Shown here piece after piece: positions 51,458 through 60,762 of a DNA stretch of 64,000 bases. The notes beneath the pieces were generated by a model. The model made no database searches. It saw only the letters and a program-made list of their open reading frames with translations, and was not told where the DNA came from. This DNA is from DSVZ01 sp964568145 (GTDB taxonomy: Bacteria > Verrucomicrobiota > Verrucomicrobiia > Limisphaerales > J093): NCBI GenBank assembly GCA_964568145.1, contig CAZMOZ010000004.1, positions 1 to 64,000 on the forward strand, in the 5' to 3' direction. Position numbers and translations under genes: made by a program. How positions within the stretch are numbered: the first letter of the stretch is position 1; each line of letters opens with the position of its first letter.

Positions 51458-51914
51458 CCGCCAGTGAGGCAATCCCCATGCTCCAGCAGGCGCTGGACGA
51501 GTTGGGCGGGCGCGCAGCCACTTGGACCATTCCTACCGGCGGGTGGAGCGTCTGCCGGCGGACTTGGAAGCCGCTTCCCCCGATGAACTCGAAAGCGTCG
51601 AGGCGTTTACCAGCCGGTTTGCCCGCACGGTGGATTTGCTGGTCAACAAGCTGCTCCGGTGCCTGGACCGGGTCGAATTGCTGTCGCCAGGCACCCTGTT
51701 GGACACGGTCAACCGCGCGGAGCAGCGGGGATTCGTGGAGCGGGCAGCCCTGTTGCGCGAGATGAAGGACGTGCGCAACATCATCGCGCGCGACTATGCC
51801 GGCGCTCAATTGGCGGAGGTTCTGAGGTACTGCCGGGATCACAAACCGGTGCTCGACGCGATTTGCGAGCGGGTGGAGGCGTATGCCCGGACGCTTCTGG
51901 TGCCCAGGCAGTAA
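51454..51914 (+). pseudogene. Frameshifted HEPN-type partner (HepT-like), pair 2
   Basis: The GTG 51454 frame reads TASEAIPMLQQALDELGGRA, then leaves frame around 51500-51520 in a GGGCGGGCGCGC tract. The rest is read in the +2 frame: LDHSYRRVERLPADLEAASP onward to AEVLRYCRDHKPVLDAIC. The HEPN motif position reads KDVRNIIARDYAG: the expected RX4HXY is R-N-I-I-A-R-D-Y, with His replaced by Arg. Both a frameshift and loss of the catalytic His suggest an inactivated RNase toxin. Confidence 0.72.
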
Positions 51915-52143
51915 CGGGCCTGCCGAAGCTTCGAAAAAGTTGGGTGCCGCTGACGACGAGAGCGGGAAGCTGTCCGGGAAAAGCCGGAACCCGATGCCAG
52001 ACGCCGAAGCCGGAAGCACCCGTCTTTTCGACGTTCCAAGATCCCCATCGCCCGGATTGCCTTCTTGATTTGCCGAGTTCGCGTTTGAAACCTCGCCGCA
52101 CGAGCCGACCAACCAGACGAACCCGTCCCGCCGGTCCTGCGCG

Positions 52144-53379
52144 ATGAAGGTCTGGTACGTGTTCTCCAAGTTCCCCGCCCCGAGCGAGACCTTCGCCGGC
52201 ACGGATGTCCGGACGTTGCGGGAACTCGGAGTCGAGGTGCGAGCGGTCAACCTCCGTCCCCGCCATCCCAAGTCCGCCGAACTGATCCGGGAGTGGGACC
52301 TCGAAGGTTTGGAACTGGACGAGGTCACGCTGAGCAAACTGCTCGCCGGCGTTGGGAGAATGCTGCTCCGGCCCGGGCTGCTGGCGCTTGCGCTGGGAAC
52401 CATCCTCCGGGACAACTGGCGCCGGCCGGAGCATGTGTTCAAAAGCCTGCTGGCCTTGCCGCGCATCTTCCAGGTCCACCAGACCCTCGCTGCCAACCAG
52501 CCGGATGTGCTCCACCTGTTCTGGGGCCACTACGCCTCGTTGCTGGGGTTGCTGGTGCGGCGGACGCATCCCGAAGTGGTGGTCACCGCCTTCCTGGGCG
52601 CTTACGACCTCCGCAGCCGCTACCGCACCAGCGCGACTTTGGCGCGGGCGGCCGACCGGCTGTTCACGCACGCCCGGGCCAACCAGACGCTGCTGGGCCG
52701 GAACGGCGTCGAGCCAGGACGGATGGCGATGATCCATCGCGGCGTGGACTTGAACCGTTTGCGGTATCGCGGCGGGCCAAAAGTCCCGTTCCGCGTCGCC
52801 TCGGTCGGCCGCCTGGTGCCGGACAAAGGCTTCGCCGAGGTCATTGAAGCGTTCTCGCTGGTTCAGCGGCTATGGCCCCAGGCCAGCCTGTGCATCATTG
52901 GCGACGGCCCGGAGCGCGGCGCGCTGGAGGAAATGGCCCGGGCGCGCGGGCTCACCGGCGTTGTGTTTGCCGGTCATCTCGAGCACCGGCGCGTGTTTGA
53001 GCGGCTTTGCGAGGCCGAAGTCTTTCTGTTTCTTTCGCGCCAGGAACACCTGCCCAACGTGGTGAAGGAAGCGATGGCCGCGCGCTGCGCCTGCGTGGTG
53101 TCGCGCACCACCGGCATCGAGGAACTCGTGGCGCCGGGCGAACAAGGCTTCGTGGTGGACGCCGGGGACATTGCCGCCGCCGCGGCGTGTGTGGGCCGGC
53201 TGTTTCGCGAGCCGGCCTTGCGCGAACGCCTGGTTGCCCGGGCCTGGGCGCATCTGGAAACGCACTTTGACGCGGCCCGCAACATGAGCCGTTACCGCGC
53301 GGTGTGGGAGGAATGTCTGGCGACGCGTGGCCAGACAGGAGGAGAGGCGCAACCGGTTGCTGCGCGGGCTGAAGGCTGA
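52144..53379 (+). CDS. Glycosyltransferase family 4
   Basis: 411 residues. VWYVFSKFPAPSETFAGTDV is the characteristic start of colanic-acid WcaL/EpsE-like GT4 enzymes. ..VASVGRLVPDKGFAEVIEAF begins the donor domain, and FLSRQEHLPNVVKEAMAARC holds the E-x7-E region. It precedes the asparagine-synthetase-like gene by nine bases and probably forms an operon with the next three genes. Confidence 0.88.
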   Translation: MKVWYVFSKFPAPSETFAGTDVRTLRELGVEVRAVNLRPRHPKSAELIREWDLEGLELDEVTLSKLLAGVGRMLLRPGLLALALGTILRDNWRRPEHVFKSLLALPRIFQVHQTLAANQPDVLHLFWGHYASLLGLLVRRTHPEVVVTAFLGAYDLRSRYRTSATLARAADRLFTHARANQTLLGRNGVEPGRMAMIHRGVDLNRLRYRGGPKVPFRVASVGRLVPDKGFAEVIEAFSLVQRLWPQASLCIIGDGPERGALEEMARARGLTGVVFAGHLEHRRVFERLCEAEVFLFLSRQEHLPNVVKEAMAARCACVVSRTTGIEELVAPGEQGFVVDAGDIAAAAACVGRLFREPALRERLVARAWAHLETHFDAARNMSRYRAVWEECLATRGQTGGEAQPVAARAEG

Positions 53380-53388
53380 CGAGGCGTC

Positions 53389-55305
53389 ATGGCAGGCATT
53401 GTGGGAGTGGTCGGAAGCGAGGTGACGAGCGCACGGTTGCGGGAGGCGGCCCGTCTTCTTTGCCACGGTCCGGGTTTCAACGTGCGCTGCTACACAGCGG
53501 GAAGGGTTGGGCTCGCGGCCGCGTACCGGGATGACGCCCCGCCGACGGATGTCTGGCTGCCGGAAGCTGACCTGGGTGTAGTCGTGTACGGCACGGCTCT
53601 GAATTCCAGTGCCAACGGGGGCAGGATGGACGCGGCGGCGGTGGCGGCCCGTTACTTGAACTCGGGCCTCGAATCGGTGTGCGAACTCGACGGCGCCTTT
53701 GTCATCGCCATCCTGGACCGCGCCAGGCGGAAACTGCATTTCGTCAATGACCGGACCGCCACGCTGCCGGTGAAGTATTACGCCGGGCCGGGCCGGTTGG
53801 TGGTGGCGCCCGAGGCCAAGGCCATCCACGCGGCGCTGCAGACACCCCCCGAACTGGATCCCGAGGGCATCCTGGCCTTCCTCCTGGCGGGGCATGGACT
53901 GGGTTGGGGCACGATGTTCATGGGAGTCCGCCTGCTGGAGCCGGCCACGGTGTTGACGGTGGACCTTGACAGCGCCGAGCACCGGTCGCGCAAGTACTGG
54001 ACGCTGCGCTTCCAGCCGGGGAAACGGCTGGGTGAAGCGGCGGCGGCGGCGGGTTTGCACGAAGTGCTTTTGAAGTGCCACGCTGCCGTGGCGCCGGACA
54101 CCCCGCCGTTTGTCCAGTTGTTGCTGACCGGGGGCTACGATTCCCGCGCCGTGTTGGGGTATCTGGGCACGGTGGGCCGGCCCCCTTCCGAGTGCCTGAC
54201 CTGGGGGGTGTCAGACGCCCTGCCACAGTCGGACCCGCTCCTGGCCCGGGAAATGGCGGCCGTGCAGGGTGTGCCGTGGCGCTTCCTGCCGTACGACGCG
54301 GATCACTTTGGCGAAAACCTGCGGCGCTGGGTGGCCATCTCCGAGGCGGACTCCGACAATTTCGGGAACTACGCGGCCGGGCACGATTTCCTTTACCGGT
54401 GCGGCGCTGTGGCCCCGGTGATGCTCATTGGCGATCAATTGCTGGGCACCGGGGGGCTGCCGTGGGATCGGGCGGACGCGTTTGAAAACCTGATCGGCGC
54501 GCCACCGGGCGAGTTGGGAACGGCGTTGACCGGACTCCTCCGGCCGGAGGCCAGGCCGGAGGCCGCGTCGCGGCTGTGGGACCGCGCCGGGGAGGCCCTG
54601 GCCGGTTGCGCGGGGGATTCGCCCAAGGACATCCAGGACCATCTCAACCTCCACGTGCGTGTGGCCCGGTGGCTCAACGCGCCCGCCTACTTCCGGGAGC
54701 CGATGGTCTCGCCCCGCCGCCCCATGTTGCTGCGCCCCGCGCTGGAGTACTACCAGACGCTCCCGGCTGCCTTCCGGGTGGAAAAGCGGGTACTGATCGC
54801 TGTCCTGCAAAGATATCACTCCCGTTTGCTCGAATTTCCCAAAGCGGCGGCCCACAGCCTCGTGGACTGGTCCCGTACCTTCACCGACCCGCAGTCGAGC
54901 GCGGGGCGCGCGCTGCGCGATCTGCTCGGCTCCGGGGAGGTTTTCGATCTGCCCATCGGCGCCTGGGTTGATCCGCAAGCCTTGGCGGCCGCCCGGGATG
55001 GTTGGTTTGGGCGGGTCGCCGCGCCGGTCAACCGGAGTCCGCAACCCGAACGCGTGCTGGCCACGTTGCGACGGCTCTGCGGCCGCTCCCTGGCGACGGG
55101 TCGCGCTTGGCGCTGGGCTGAACGCAAGGCCCAGCAGTGCCTGGGCCGCCGTTGCGGTCCCGGCCGGGGAACGGTGCTGGCGCGCTTGGGACTGGTGGTG
55201 GCCTTGCGGCGGGAGTTGCGCGGGGAGTGGTTTCAACCGCGCTCCGGGAGCCCGGCCGAAGACGCCAATCCGTCCACCCGGTGGCCCGACCGTTCGGCGG
55301 AGTGA
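53389..55305 (+). CDS. Asparagine-synthetase-like protein lacking the glutaminase cysteine
   Basis: 638 residues in two parts. The N-terminal class-II amidotransferase fold starts MAGIVGVVGSEV: position 2, the catalytic Cys in true glutaminases, is Ala, so glutamine hydrolysis should not occur. The C-terminal synthetase domain has the ATP PP-loop FVQLLLTGGYDSRAVLGYLG near residue 240 (TGGYDS for SGGxDS). This combination occurs in beta-lactam-synthetase-like and sugar-modifying homologues that adenylate a carboxylate and use a nucleophile other than glutamine ammonia. With a uronate dehydrogenase in the locus, uronic-acid amidation or peptide linkage is possible. The ATP-grasp gene follows at once. 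Confidence 0.8.
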   Translation: MAGIVGVVGSEVTSARLREAARLLCHGPGFNVRCYTAGRVGLAAAYRDDAPPTDVWLPEADLGVVVYGTALNSSANGGRMDAAAVAARYLNSGLESVCELDGAFVIAILDRARRKLHFVNDRTATLPVKYYAGPGRLVVAPEAKAIHAALQTPPELDPEGILAFLLAGHGLGWGTMFMGVRLLEPATVLTVDLDSAEHRSRKYWTLRFQPGKRLGEAAAAAGLHEVLLKCHAAVAPDTPPFVQLLLTGGYDSRAVLGYLGTVGRPPSECLTWGVSDALPQSDPLLAREMAAVQGVPWRFLPYDADHFGENLRRWVAISEADSDNFGNYAAGHDFLYRCGAVAPVMLIGDQLLGTGGLPWDRADAFENLIGAPPGELGTALTGLLRPEARPEAASRLWDRAGEALAGCAGDSPKDIQDHLNLHVRVARWLNAPAYFREPMVSPRRPMLLRPALEYYQTLPAAFRVEKRVLIAVLQRYHSRLLEFPKAAAHSLVDWSRTFTDPQSSAGRALRDLLGSGEVFDLPIGAWVDPQALAAARDGWFGRVAAPVNRSPQPERVLATLRRLCGRSLATGRAWRWAERKAQQCLGRRCGPGRGTVLARLGLVVALRRELRGEWFQPRSGSPAEDANPSTRWPDRSAE

Positions 55306-55308
55306 GCC

Positions 55309-56520
55309 GTGGCAGCCCGCAGAATCCTGATCACCTACGGCTGGTGCCGCACCGCCTATGTGGCCTTGCGTTCCCTCTGGCGCCAGGGCCATTCGGTTTA
55401 CGCCTGTGGCACCCACGCTCCGTTGATGTGTGCCTGGTCGCGGTTCTGCCGCGGCAGCGCGGTGGTGGCCGACCCTTTTACCGCGCCCGAAGCCTTCACG
55501 AACGACGTGGCGGGTCTCATCCGCCGCTGGGCAATTGACGTGGTCTTGCCGGGACACGAGGACGGTCTGGTGCTCCGGCGTTGCGAGCATTTGCTGCCGG
55601 CGGGAACCCGGCTGGCGTGCCCGGAACGAGCCGAATTTGAAAACGCCGTGGACAAGGCCTGGATCACCCGTCTCGCCATGACGGCAGGTGTGCCGGTGCC
55701 GGCGACCCGTTTTCCCGACAGCATTGAGCAGGCTTCCGCGGATGTCGCCGAACTGGGGTATCCAGTGGTGGTGAAATTACGCCGCTCCAACAGCGGCAAA
55801 GGCGTGGCCGCCGTCGGCGGACCCGACGAACTGGCGGCCCTGTGGAAGGGCAGGTTCGCCCGGTTCTGCGCCAGCCCGGAGCGGTTTCCCATCGTGCAGC
55901 GGCGGGTGGAGGGACCCGTTGTGGGAGCCTGCTTTCTCGCGGACTCCGGGCACCTGGTGGCGGCGTTCCAGGAGCGCTACCTGCGCTGCAAAGACGGCGA
56001 GTTTGGCACGAGCGTGCTTCGCGAACCGTTGCGGTCTCCGACGCTGCTGCCGCTGGTGGAAGCCATGGTCTCGGCCCTGAAATGGACGGGCATCGGCCAC
56101 TTCGATTTTCTGCTGGATCGCCAGACCGGCCAGCCGCTCCTGCTCGAAATGAATCCCCGGCTCTGGGGGGCCATCAACCTGGCGTACGTCAATGGCTACG
56201 ATTTCGTGGCCGCCTGGGTGGACCAGCTTCTGGGCGCGGCCGACCTGCGCCGCCACTTCCAACCACGCCCCGAGCCCGGCCTGCGCAGTCTGTGGTGTGT
56301 GGGCGAAGCCATCGCCATGGTCAACCGGCTGCGCGCCCGGCAATGGCGCGAGATGGGGGCGGCCATGGCCGACACCGTTCGCAGCCTCGGACGGTTGCGT
56401 TGCGACGACTGGGTGTTCTCCGATCCCCTGCCGCTGGCGGCCGAGGCCTGGTGTTACTGGAGACTCTTTCTCAAAGCGGGGGGCGCCACCAACCCGGAGG
56501 TCGAAGGCATGCTGCTGTGA
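55309..56520 (+). CDS. ATP-grasp carboxylate-amine ligase-like protein
   Basis: 403 residues from GTG 55309, three bases after the preceding stop. An N-terminal Rossmann-like domain (ILITYGWCRTAYVALRSLWR) precedes the ATP-grasp core: LGYPVVVKLRRSNSGKGVAA is the Lys-Gly loop and GIGHFDFLLDRQTGQPLLLE then MNPRLWG gives the metal ligands D/E..E..N. It resembles CarB/PylC-type ligases that join a carboxylate to an amine. Tight coupling with the asparagine-synthetase-like gene suggests they modify the same substrate. Confidence 0.83.
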   Translation: MAARRILITYGWCRTAYVALRSLWRQGHSVYACGTHAPLMCAWSRFCRGSAVVADPFTAPEAFTNDVAGLIRRWAIDVVLPGHEDGLVLRRCEHLLPAGTRLACPERAEFENAVDKAWITRLAMTAGVPVPATRFPDSIEQASADVAELGYPVVVKLRRSNSGKGVAAVGGPDELAALWKGRFARFCASPERFPIVQRRVEGPVVGACFLADSGHLVAAFQERYLRCKDGEFGTSVLREPLRSPTLLPLVEAMVSALKWTGIGHFDFLLDRQTGQPLLLEMNPRLWGAINLAYVNGYDFVAAWVDQLLGAADLRRHFQPRPEPGLRSLWCVGEAIAMVNRLRARQWREMGAAMADTVRSLGRLRCDDWVFSDPLPLAAEAWCYWRLFLKAGGATNPEVEGMLL

Positions 56521-57284
56521 ACAGCCGGAACAGGGCGGCAGAGCGGGCATTGACCGGGCGGTCCGAGACGGCGTCAGCCGGGGTGCGCGCCCTGTCCGGC
56601 TGGTACCCGCGTGTCGGCAAGCGTTGCCTGGACTTCACGCTCGCCCTGTTGGGGCTAGCGGTTCTGGCGCTGCCCATGTCGCTGATCGCGGCCATTTCAC
56701 GAATCATGGACGGCTCCCCGGTTCTGTTCCGACAGTCACGGGTCGGCCGGCGCGGTCGGTTGTTTGAACTGCTCAAGTTCCGCAGCATGCGCCCGCGCGC
56801 CGGCTCCGGTTCCAACGTCACGGTCAAGGGTGATGTCCGCATCACCCCGTGGGGGAGCTTCCTGCGACGCTGGAAGCTGGATGAGCTGCCGCAACTGGTG
56901 AACGTGCTCCGCGGCGACATGAGTTTCGTCGGTCCCCGGCCGGATGTGCCCGGTTATCTCGACCGGCTGGCCGGCGACGAGGCGATCCTGCAGCGGCTCC
57001 GACCGGGCATCACCGGGCCGGCCACGCTGGTGTTTGGCAACGAAGAGGAATTGCTGGCGCGCGTGGACGATCCCGTGACCTTCAATGACCGGGTTCTGTT
57101 TCCCGCGAAAGTCCGGATCAACCTGCGCTACGCCGCAGCCATCACGCTGGCCGGGGACCTGGGCTGGCTGCTGGCCACGATCCTCCCACGCGCCCAGGTG
57201 TATCAACGACTGCGGCGGCACGGCTGGCTGGTGGACGTGCCGGCCGAAGTGCAGACAGCTTTGGTCAACCTGTACGCTTCGTAA
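56517..57284 (+). CDS. Initiating sugar-phosphate transferase (PglC/EpsL-type, bacterial sugar transferase)
   Basis: 255 residues. A single N-terminal hydrophobic segment (FTLALLGLAVLALPMSLIAA) is followed by the catalytic domain: ELLKFRSMRPRAG, RRWKLDELPQLVNVLRGDMS then FVGPRPDVPGYL, and a GITGP block. These are the conserved motifs of enzymes that transfer a sugar phosphate to undecaprenyl phosphate and start repeat-unit synthesis. It is the short form without the extra transmembrane domain of WbaP/WcaJ. GTG 56517 overlaps the ATP-grasp stop (GTGA). Confidence 0.9.
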   Translation: MNSRNRAAERALTGRSETASAGVRALSGWYPRVGKRCLDFTLALLGLAVLALPMSLIAAISRIMDGSPVLFRQSRVGRRGRLFELLKFRSMRPRAGSGSNVTVKGDVRITPWGSFLRRWKLDELPQLVNVLRGDMSFVGPRPDVPGYLDRLAGDEAILQRLRPGITGPATLVFGNEEELLARVDDPVTFNDRVLFPAKVRINLRYAAAITLAGDLGWLLATILPRAQVYQRLRRHGWLVDVPAEVQTALVNLYAS

Positions 57285-57329
57285 GTGTCACACCGATCTA
57301 GGCAGAATTCACGCTGAAGTTCAGCGGCA

Positions 57330-58544
57330 ATGCGCATTCTCCACGTCGAACAGTACTTCAAAACCCGCGAGATGGTGGGCGGCTGCCGCGCGTTTGAAAT
57401 GGCCCGCCGTCTGGTTGCCCGAGGGCACCGGGTGGATTTTGTCACCACCCGCATGGAAGCGGGAACAGACCGGGACTGGCAGATCAGCGAAGCAGCAGGC
57501 ATACGGATTCATTCGGTTCCGGTGCCCTACTCAAACCGCATGTCCTACCGGCAGAGGCTTGTGTCCTTCATCCATTTCGCACGAGCCGCATCCTCTTATG
57601 GCCGGGGACTGGCAGCCGATATGGTCTTCGCCTCAAGTACTCCCCTGACTGTCGCCATTCCAGCGGTGCGGCTCAAAAAATCCTTGAACATTCCGATGGT
57701 GTTCGAGGTGCGCGATCTTTGGCCGGAAATTCCCATCGCCTTGGGAGCCTTGCGCAATCCGCTGGCGCGCGCTGCGGCCCGTTGGCTGGAACGCTGCGCA
57801 TATCGCAACGCCGCGCGCATAGTGGCCCTGTCCCCGGGCATGAAAGCCGGAATTTGTCGTACAGGCTACCCTGCTGAGCGTGTTAGCGTGATCCCCAACT
57901 CGTGTGATGTGGATCTGTTCCGGGTACCGCAGGAAACGGGTCTGGCGTGGCGTCGTCAGCACCCAGAAGTCGGGGATCGCCCGATGATCCTTTACGCCGG
58001 AACTTTGGGGAGGGTTAACGGTGTCGGCTGGCTTGCAAGGCTGGCAGATCGAATCCGCATGCTGGATTCGGAAATATGCTTTGTGCTGGTGGGGGACGGA
58101 ACCGAGCGTGAACAAATTTTGGCCCAGGCCGCGCAATACGGTGTTTTGGGGGTTAATTTCTTCATGTACCCGCCGGTTAAAAAGTCGGAAATGTCGGCGC
58201 TCTTTTCTGCCGCCTGGTTGACCACATCTGTGGTGATTGATGTGCCGGAGCTCCGGCATAATTCGGCCAACAAGGTTTTCGACTCATTCGCCGCCGGACG
58301 CCCGGTCGTAATCAACCACGAAGGATGGCTGGCGGAACTGCTTGAAGAAACCGGTGCCGGGCTTGTCCTACCGGTATCAGACTTAGCGACCAGCGCGCGG
58401 CTGCTGTGGCAACGTCTTCGCGACACGAATTGGAGGCAACGGGCATCGGCAGCGGCCTCGCGACTGGCTGAGGAGCGTTTTAGCAGGGACCGCTTGGCGG
58501 AACAACTCGAAGTGGTGCTCAAGGCGGCCGTGCGCTATCCTTAA
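57330..58544 (+). CDS. Glycosyltransferase, WbuB-like GT4
   Basis: 404 residues. ILHVEQYFKTREMVGGCRAF and MVFEVRDLWPEIPIALGALR match WbuB/fucosamine-transferase-type GT4 enzymes, with VALSPGMKAGICRTGYPAER, ..VIPNSCDVDLFRVP and a DSFAAGRPVVINHEGW block in the donor domain. It directly follows the initiating transferase, so it probably adds the second sugar. Base composition is lower in GC than the genes before it. Its stop lies 15 bases from a convergent gene. Confidence 0.87.
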   Translation: MRILHVEQYFKTREMVGGCRAFEMARRLVARGHRVDFVTTRMEAGTDRDWQISEAAGIRIHSVPVPYSNRMSYRQRLVSFIHFARAASSYGRGLAADMVFASSTPLTVAIPAVRLKKSLNIPMVFEVRDLWPEIPIALGALRNPLARAAARWLERCAYRNAARIVALSPGMKAGICRTGYPAERVSVIPNSCDVDLFRVPQETGLAWRRQHPEVGDRPMILYAGTLGRVNGVGWLARLADRIRMLDSEICFVLVGDGTEREQILAQAAQYGVLGVNFFMYPPVKKSEMSALFSAAWLTTSVVIDVPELRHNSANKVFDSFAAGRPVVINHEGWLAELLEETGAGLVLPVSDLATSARLLWQRLRDTNWRQRASAAASRLAEERFSRDRLAEQLEVVLKAAVRYP

Positions 58545-58559
58545 TTGTCCGGTTGAGAT

Positions 58560-59744
58560 TCAGGTACCTCGGGTTACCACGGAACGCCATGCGAGCTCTA
58601 GCGCCCCGGCCAGTCTGGCCATTTCGGACTCGCGAAGCCAGGCCCCGCAAGGCAGCAAAACCAACCGAGCTGCCAGCTCATGGGCCCGTGGGTATTGCTC
58701 ATGACCCCCTGCCGTGACCGGATAGGGGTCATCGGTTTGGATGGAGCGGCGATGTAGCTCCTTTCGTAAGGCCAGGGCCAGGTCCGGCGAATTTCTATGA
58801 CCGGCCGTAACCAACACCGGAAAGAGGTGTGGCGGGGGCGGACATGCATCTGTTTCCAAACGAGCCAGTCCCGGACATTGCGCCAGAGCCTGCCCGATCA
58901 GCCGCGCATGCTGCTGAACACGTGCTTGGAGAACTTCGCGCCGTTCCCACTGTGCCAACGCCAAAGCTGCCTGAATTTCGTTCAAGGAACCCGCAGGCAC
59001 TTGGCACAATACTTCACGAACCTCCTCGGGATGCTGGGTCTTGGGCTCACCAGCGCCCGGAAGAAATCGGGGGATACGACATCTGAGCAGGCTTCTAACG
59101 AAATAATCCAGTAATCGCCGCCAATTGGGCCGAACGGGCTCAAGCAATTCTTTACCCACAAGTTCGTGGATGGGTACCGAGCTGAACAGCACGCCACCGC
59201 CAAGTCCAGTAAGCGCCTTGTAGTTAAAACTCCAGACACCCCACGAGCAACGCAGGCCGCAGGGTTGCCCGTTAAAGGGATCCCGCAATCCGGCCTGATA
59301 AGCTGCGTCCTCAATGACGGGCACATTCAGTCCCTTCAACACCTGAAAATCTTGGTCCAGCCCGTAGGTGTTTGGAGCAATAACGAAGTCTGCTTCGCCG
59401 GCTTGCAGCACCCGAAGCAACGCCGAGGCGTCAAATCGAACCGAATCCGGGGCCACATCGACAAATACCGGCTGTGCTCCCGCAGTCCGTACTGCAGTAA
59501 CCACCGCCGGGCAAATGTAGGCGGGAACCGCCACGCGCGGATTTGCTCTGCCCTGCGCCTTTATGGCCAAAACCAGGGCAAGCCGGGCCGACCCAGTCAG
59601 CAAACACGTTCGACCGGTGGCAAAACTGGACAGAGCTTCAACCAAGCGGTGGGAAAAAGAGCCGCCGTGTCCGGTCGTGAGGGATTTAACCAAATAGAGG
59701 TATTCACGGTATCCCCATGCCGGTATGTTGATTCGCAGATGCAT
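58560..59744 (-). CDS. DegT/DnrJ-type PLP aminotransferase on the opposite strand
   Basis: 394 residues, the only long minus-strand gene in the glycan locus. CLLTGSARLALVLAIKAQGR, RVAVPAYICPAVVTAVRTAG and VIEDAAYQAGLRDP are PLP-binding segments, and GVWSFNYKALTGLGGGVLFS carries the Lys. The pattern GRTCLLTGSARLAL and YICPAV differs from the other DegT proteins here, and AA content and GC suggest an independent origin. It interrupts the + strand gene order between the GT4 gene and the truncated aminotransferase. Confidence 0.82.
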   Translation of the reverse strand: MHLRINIPAWGYREYLYLVKSLTTGHGGSFSHRLVEALSSFATGRTCLLTGSARLALVLAIKAQGRANPRVAVPAYICPAVVTAVRTAGAQPVFVDVAPDSVRFDASALLRVLQAGEADFVIAPNTYGLDQDFQVLKGLNVPVIEDAAYQAGLRDPFNGQPCGLRCSWGVWSFNYKALTGLGGGVLFSSVPIHELVGKELLEPVRPNWRRLLDYFVRSLLRCRIPRFLPGAGEPKTQHPEEVREVLCQVPAGSLNEIQAALALAQWERREVLQARVQQHARLIGQALAQCPGLARLETDACPPPPHLFPVLVTAGHRNSPDLALALRKELHRRSIQTDDPYPVTAGGHEQYPRAHELAARLVLLPCGAWLRESEMARLAGALELAWRSVVTRGT

Positions 59745-60073
59745 GCAGCTTCCGGTTAAAGCGTTACGGAGTGGTTTGGTATCATTTCGCGTGCGTGGCA
59801 GCGAGTTGTTTTGGGAACAAGCTGGCGTAAAAGTCGCCCATGTTTGAACCAGCCATTGCGGTCATCAGTTCAACTCGCCTCCAATCGCACCAAACTGGCT
59901 GCACTGAAGGTACTACAGCAACCAGGTCTGACCTTCCACCCTGTCGCGGGGACGGAGAGGCGAGGAATCCATGCCTCCGGCAGGGCAGCCCGTCCGGGCT
60001 GCTATTCCCGGCCGCGCTCGTCAGGGACCGGGGCCCCCGCCCATCGAGCCAGTACGGGCAAACGCAACACCCA
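59745..60073. other. Intergenic region upstream of the truncated aminotransferase
   Basis: 329 bases with no supported gene and no family-A/B repeat. It must contain promoters for the minus-strand aminotransferase and perhaps for the + strand pair downstream, but I cannot point to convincing elements. CAGCCCGTCCGGGCTG near 59986 is a short palindrome. Confidence 0.4.
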
Positions 60074-60327
60074 TGAAATCCTTCCCCCACCGCATTCACC
60101 TCTCCAAGCCCCACATGGGCGAAGCCGAGCTGGGTTACGTTCGGGAGGCGTTCGCGGCCAACTGGCTCTCCACGGTGGGGCCGAACCTCGAGGCGCTCGA
60201 GGCCGCCTTTGAGCGGCGGGTCGGCCGTCCGGCCGTCGCCCGGAGCTGCGGCACGACGGCGACAGCGAGTATCGGTAGCAGGGCGGAAGAGTGCATTGAG
60301 GTGACTCGACGGGTACCGCCGCGTTAA
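60074..60327 (+). pseudogene. Truncated DegT aminotransferase (5' end only)
   Basis: The first about 61 codons (MKSFPHRIHLSKPHMGEAEL through PAVARSCGT) match the start of the intact aminotransferase at 61306 in 47 of 61 positions by my count. After ..GTTATASIG the frame becomes unrelated sequence and ends at TAA 60325-60327. The nucleotidyltransferase/HEPN pair begins 16 bases later. The rest of the enzyme (about 330 codons) is gone. This looks like a tandem paralogue cut by insertion or recombination at the toxin-antitoxin module. Confidence 0.8.
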
Positions 60328-60342
60328 GCTGGCGGGCAGATC

Positions 60343-60762
60343 ATGAAACCGGCGGAAAAAGAATTGCTCCGCACGGAGGTGGTGGGGCTGTTGCGGCGGA
60401 GACTTCCAGGTCTGCGCGCGGTGTATCTTTTCGGTTCTTCCGCCCAGGGTACCGAGCACGCCACCAGTGACGTGGACTTGGCCGTGTGGGCGGAAGCGCC
60501 GTTGTCGGCGCCGCTGCGTTTCGGGCTGGCCGAGGCCTGCTCCCGCCGGCTGCATCGCGAGGTGGACCTGGTGGACCTGGCCTCCGCGAGCACGGTCCTG
60601 GCCGCGCAGGTGGTGGGCGGCGGGGAACTGGTGTTTGCCCGCGACCCGGTGGCGGTGGCGGAGTTCGAGGTGACGGTGCTGGCCAAGTATTGCCACCTGA
60701 ACGAGGAACGGCGGGAATTGATCGCGGACATCCAGCGACGGGGGGCGATCCATGGTGGATGA
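60343..60762 (+). CDS. mntA: MNT-type antitoxin MntA, pair 3
   Basis: 139 residues. VYLFGSSAQGTEHATSDVDL then AVW has the exact GSX10DXD pattern of MntA, the nucleotidyltransferase that AMPylates and silences HepT. ..LHREVDLVDLASAS holds the third Asp. The downstream HEPN gene begins 11 bases before this stop. Position directly behind a truncated aminotransferase suggests recent insertion. Confidence 0.88.
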   Translation: MKPAEKELLRTEVVGLLRRRLPGLRAVYLFGSSAQGTEHATSDVDLAVWAEAPLSAPLRFGLAEACSRRLHREVDLVDLASASTVLAAQVVGGGELVFARDPVAVAEFEVTVLAKYCHLNEERRELIADIQRRGAIHGG

